From NCBI GenBank assembly GCA_029779385.1, contig JAKPAQ010000438.1, positions 1-6,292 on the forward strand: a DNA stretch of 6,292 nt, given 5' to 3'. A program made the position numbers and the translations under genes. Positions 4,547-6,292 of the stretch are shown one piece after another; position 1 is the first letter of the stretch; each line of letters opens with the position of its first letter. The notes beneath the pieces were generated by a model. That model was not told the origin of the DNA, ran no database searches, and saw nothing but the letters and a program-made list of their open reading frames with translations. The stretch comes from Actinomycetes bacterium (GTDB lineage Bacteria; Actinomycetota; Actinomycetes; Propionibacteriales; Nocardioidaceae).

Positions 4547-6256
4547 CTAGTCCCCAAACCCATCTGTTGGAGCGGTAGTTGGGTTCGCAGGTGTCGAGAC
4601 GGTAATCGTTACGCTCGTTCCCGGGCTCACCATTGACCCGCCGGGCCTGCTCTGCGCAGTAACCTGGCCGGCTGGAGCAGTGCCAGCCGGGTCGTTGGAA
4701 ACTGAAACCTTCAAGCCGGCGTCTGTCAGTGCTTTCGTGGCCGCGTCAGAAGTCATCCCGACTACGTTTGGAACCTCAACCTGGCCCTTTGAAACAATTA
4801 GGGTCACGGTCGAACCTCGTGCGACCGAAGCTCCTGGTAGTGGGTTGCTGTTGAGCACCCGATCTTTTGGTTCGCTGCTGTCGCGGTCTTCGCGCTTGAC
4901 CTTAAGGCCGAACCTGTCGCCTTCGAGCAGGTTTTTCGCTTCGTCAAAGTCGAAACCGGTCAGGTCTGGAATCTGAACCTCCGCAGGGCCGGAACTGACG
5001 ATCAGATCGACGGTCGTGCCCTCGTCGACGGTCGTGCCGATCGGCGGATCGGTCTCAATTACTTGGCCTTTGGGGATATCTGCGTTTGCCTGCTCAGTCG
5101 TATCGCCGACGACCAACTTCTTGGACTCGAGTCGGTTAGTGGCTGTTGGCACGTCCAACCCAGTTACCTGCGGAATGTCGACCTGCGGAGTTTTCACGTC
5201 CGGGTCGCCTTGATTGAGTAGCAGCGCGACTCCAACGGCGGCAGCCACCGCTAGCAATACCAAGGCAAGCGCCCACCATTTACCTGAACCAGACCCCTCC
5301 TCCTCATCAGCTGGAGGTGGAAGAACTGGGTCGGCAATCGTCGGGTTCAGCGCCGTAGCGCCAGGGACAGCGGCGACGGCTTGCGTCGGCAAGTCGACCG
5401 AGCCCCCAGCAATTACAAGTTCAATGTCTTTGCGCATGTCCCCGGCGCTGGAATACCGGTCGTCGACTCGCTTTGAAAGTGCTTTGGCCACAACGTTGTC
5501 GACGGCCAGCGAGACCTCCGGATTCAGCTGCGACGGCGGCCGAGCCTCTTCGCGGACATGCTGATACGCGACCGAAACCGGACTGTCGCCAACGAACGGC
5601 GGCCGCCCGGTGAGCAGTTCATAGAGCACACAGCCAGTGGAGTAGATGTCACTGCGCGCGTCGACAGTCTCGCCGCGAGCCTGCTCGGGCGACAAATACT
5701 GCGCAGTACCGATAACTGCTGCGGTTTGAGTCATGGCGCTGGAGGTGTCGGCAATCGCGCGAGCGATTCCGAAATCCATCACCTTGACCTTGCCCTCCGG
5801 CGTGAGCATCACGTTCGCGGGCTTGATGTCGCGGTGAATGATGCCAGCGCGGTGGCTGTAATCGAGCGCACTGAGGATATCTGCGGTGATCGCCAGTGCC
5901 CGCTCGGGCAAAATTTTGCGGCCATCACGCAGCACGTCGCGAAGAGTGCGACCCTCTACCAACTCCATCACGATGTAGGGGACGTGGCCGCCGTTTTTGT
6001 CCGTCGTCTCGCCGGTGTCATAAACGGCAACGATCGACGGATGGTTCAGCGATGCGGCCGACTGCGCCTCCCGGCGGAACCGCTCTTGGAACGTCTCATC
6101 TGCGGCAAGGTCAGGGCGCAGCATCTTGATTGCGACCGCTCGACCCAAGCGGGTATCGCGTCCGGCGCGGACGTCAGCCATCCCGCCGCGGCCGATCATC
6201 TCGCCCACTTCGTAACGCCCGCCAAGGGGGCTCATGCTGGTGTCGATCTCGGTCAT
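4547..6256 (-). CDS. pknB: Serine/threonine protein kinase PknB with PASTA domains
   Basis: PknB-type kinases are single-pass membrane kinases that sense peptidoglycan fragments outside the cell and phosphorylate growth and division proteins inside. The 569-residue protein has a kinase domain (about 14-280): glycine loop GRGGMADV (22-29), Lys44 in VAIK, Glu63, HRDIKPAN (141-148) with catalytic Asp143, DFG (161-163), and an activation loop with Thr176 and Thr178 in the TQTAAVIGT context, equivalent to the autophosphorylated Thr171/Thr173 of M. tuberculosis PknB. A linker leads to a membrane helix (about 327-347) and three PASTA repeats (about 358-422, 425-489 and 492-555), then a Thr/Pro-rich tail. 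M. tuberculosis PknB has four repeats. The ATG at 6256 has GGGAG ten bases upstream. The frame is open to the window edge, but no ATG, GTG or TTG occurs there. Other genes of the pknB-pbpA-rodA-pstP cluster would be expected upstream, beyond the window. Confidence 0.95.
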   Translation of the reverse strand: MTEIDTSMSPLGGRYEVGEMIGRGGMADVRAGRDTRLGRAVAIKMLRPDLAADETFQERFRREAQSAASLNHPSIVAVYDTGETTDKNGGHVPYIVMELVEGRTLRDVLRDGRKILPERALAITADILSALDYSHRAGIIHRDIKPANVMLTPEGKVKVMDFGIARAIADTSSAMTQTAAVIGTAQYLSPEQARGETVDARSDIYSTGCVLYELLTGRPPFVGDSPVSVAYQHVREEARPPSQLNPEVSLAVDNVVAKALSKRVDDRYSSAGDMRKDIELVIAGGSVDLPTQAVAAVPGATALNPTIADPVLPPPADEEEGSGSGKWWALALVLLAVAAAVGVALLLNQGDPDVKTPQVDIPQVTGLDVPTATNRLESKKLVVGDTTEQANADIPKGQVIETDPPIGTTVDEGTTVDLIVSSGPAEVQIPDLTGFDFDEAKNLLEGDRFGLKVKREDRDSSEPKDRVLNSNPLPGASVARGSTVTLIVSKGQVEVPNVVGMTSDAATKALTDAGLKVSVSNDPAGTAPAGQVTAQSRPGGSMVSPGTSVTITVSTPANPTTAPTDGFGD

Positions 6257-6292
6257 AGTGTCCAGTCTCCCAAAGGGTGAATAAAAATCATC

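Noticed and set aside
5558..6280. 240-codon open frame on the plus strand opposite the PknB kinase domain
   Set aside because: It lies entirely antisense to an unmistakable kinase, resembles no family I recognise, and arises from codon bias on the opposite strand.
6257..6292. Tail of an upstream gene ending by an ATGA overlap with the pknB start
   Set aside because: One reverse-strand frame is open for these 36 bases and would stop at such an overlap, but this is far too short to support a gene call.

Overview
The window looks like a chromosomal segment of an actinobacterium (Actinomycetes in the broad sense). The gene set points there: CrgA, a PASTA-domain PknB kinase, a DUF881 protein, DUF3817, an actinobacterial-type PpiA cyclophilin with a long loop before FHR, and a zinc-finger rhomboid. 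The order ppiA - rhomboid - crgA (reverse) - DUF881 - pknB (reverse) resembles the origin-proximal ppiA-crgA-Rv0012-trpG-pknB block of Mycobacterium tuberculosis, but trpG is absent here. Base composition is only moderately GC-rich by eye and GTG starts are common. I cannot name the genus.

Layout. At 1-1047 (+) are the 3' part of a SURF1-family cytochrome oxidase assembly factor, cut by the window edge, and a small DUF3817 membrane protein. At 1044-1927 (-) is a two-gene unit: a 36-residue single-pass membrane microprotein resembling the DLW-39 family, whose stop codon overlaps the start codon of a crotonase (enoyl-CoA hydratase/isomerase) family protein. A 64-bp divergent gap separates this from a (+) pair at 1992-3373, a cyclophilin and a rhomboid protease that overlap by GTGA. 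Between the convergent rhomboid and crgA genes is a perfect 32-bp palindrome whose two ends are each an exact DnaA box (TTATCCACA). crgA (-) and the DUF881 gene (+) diverge from a 100-bp region with a perfect 20-bp inverted repeat. The DUF881 gene converges on pknB (-), which fills the rest of the window apart from its last 36 bases.

Function. The right half concerns envelope growth and division: PknB senses cell-wall fragments through PASTA domains and phosphorylates cell-wall and division proteins, and CrgA is a small septal membrane protein. PpiA and the rhomboid act on protein folding and intramembrane proteolysis. The left half holds respiratory-chain assembly and a metabolic enzyme. No mobile elements, CRISPR arrays, tRNAs or rRNAs were seen, and no stretch above 300 bases lacks a gene. 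I found no clear new multi-gene system. The signals most worth a second look are the palindrome with paired DnaA boxes, the operator-like repeat upstream of crgA, the crotonase with an altered oxyanion-hole motif, and the coupled microprotein.
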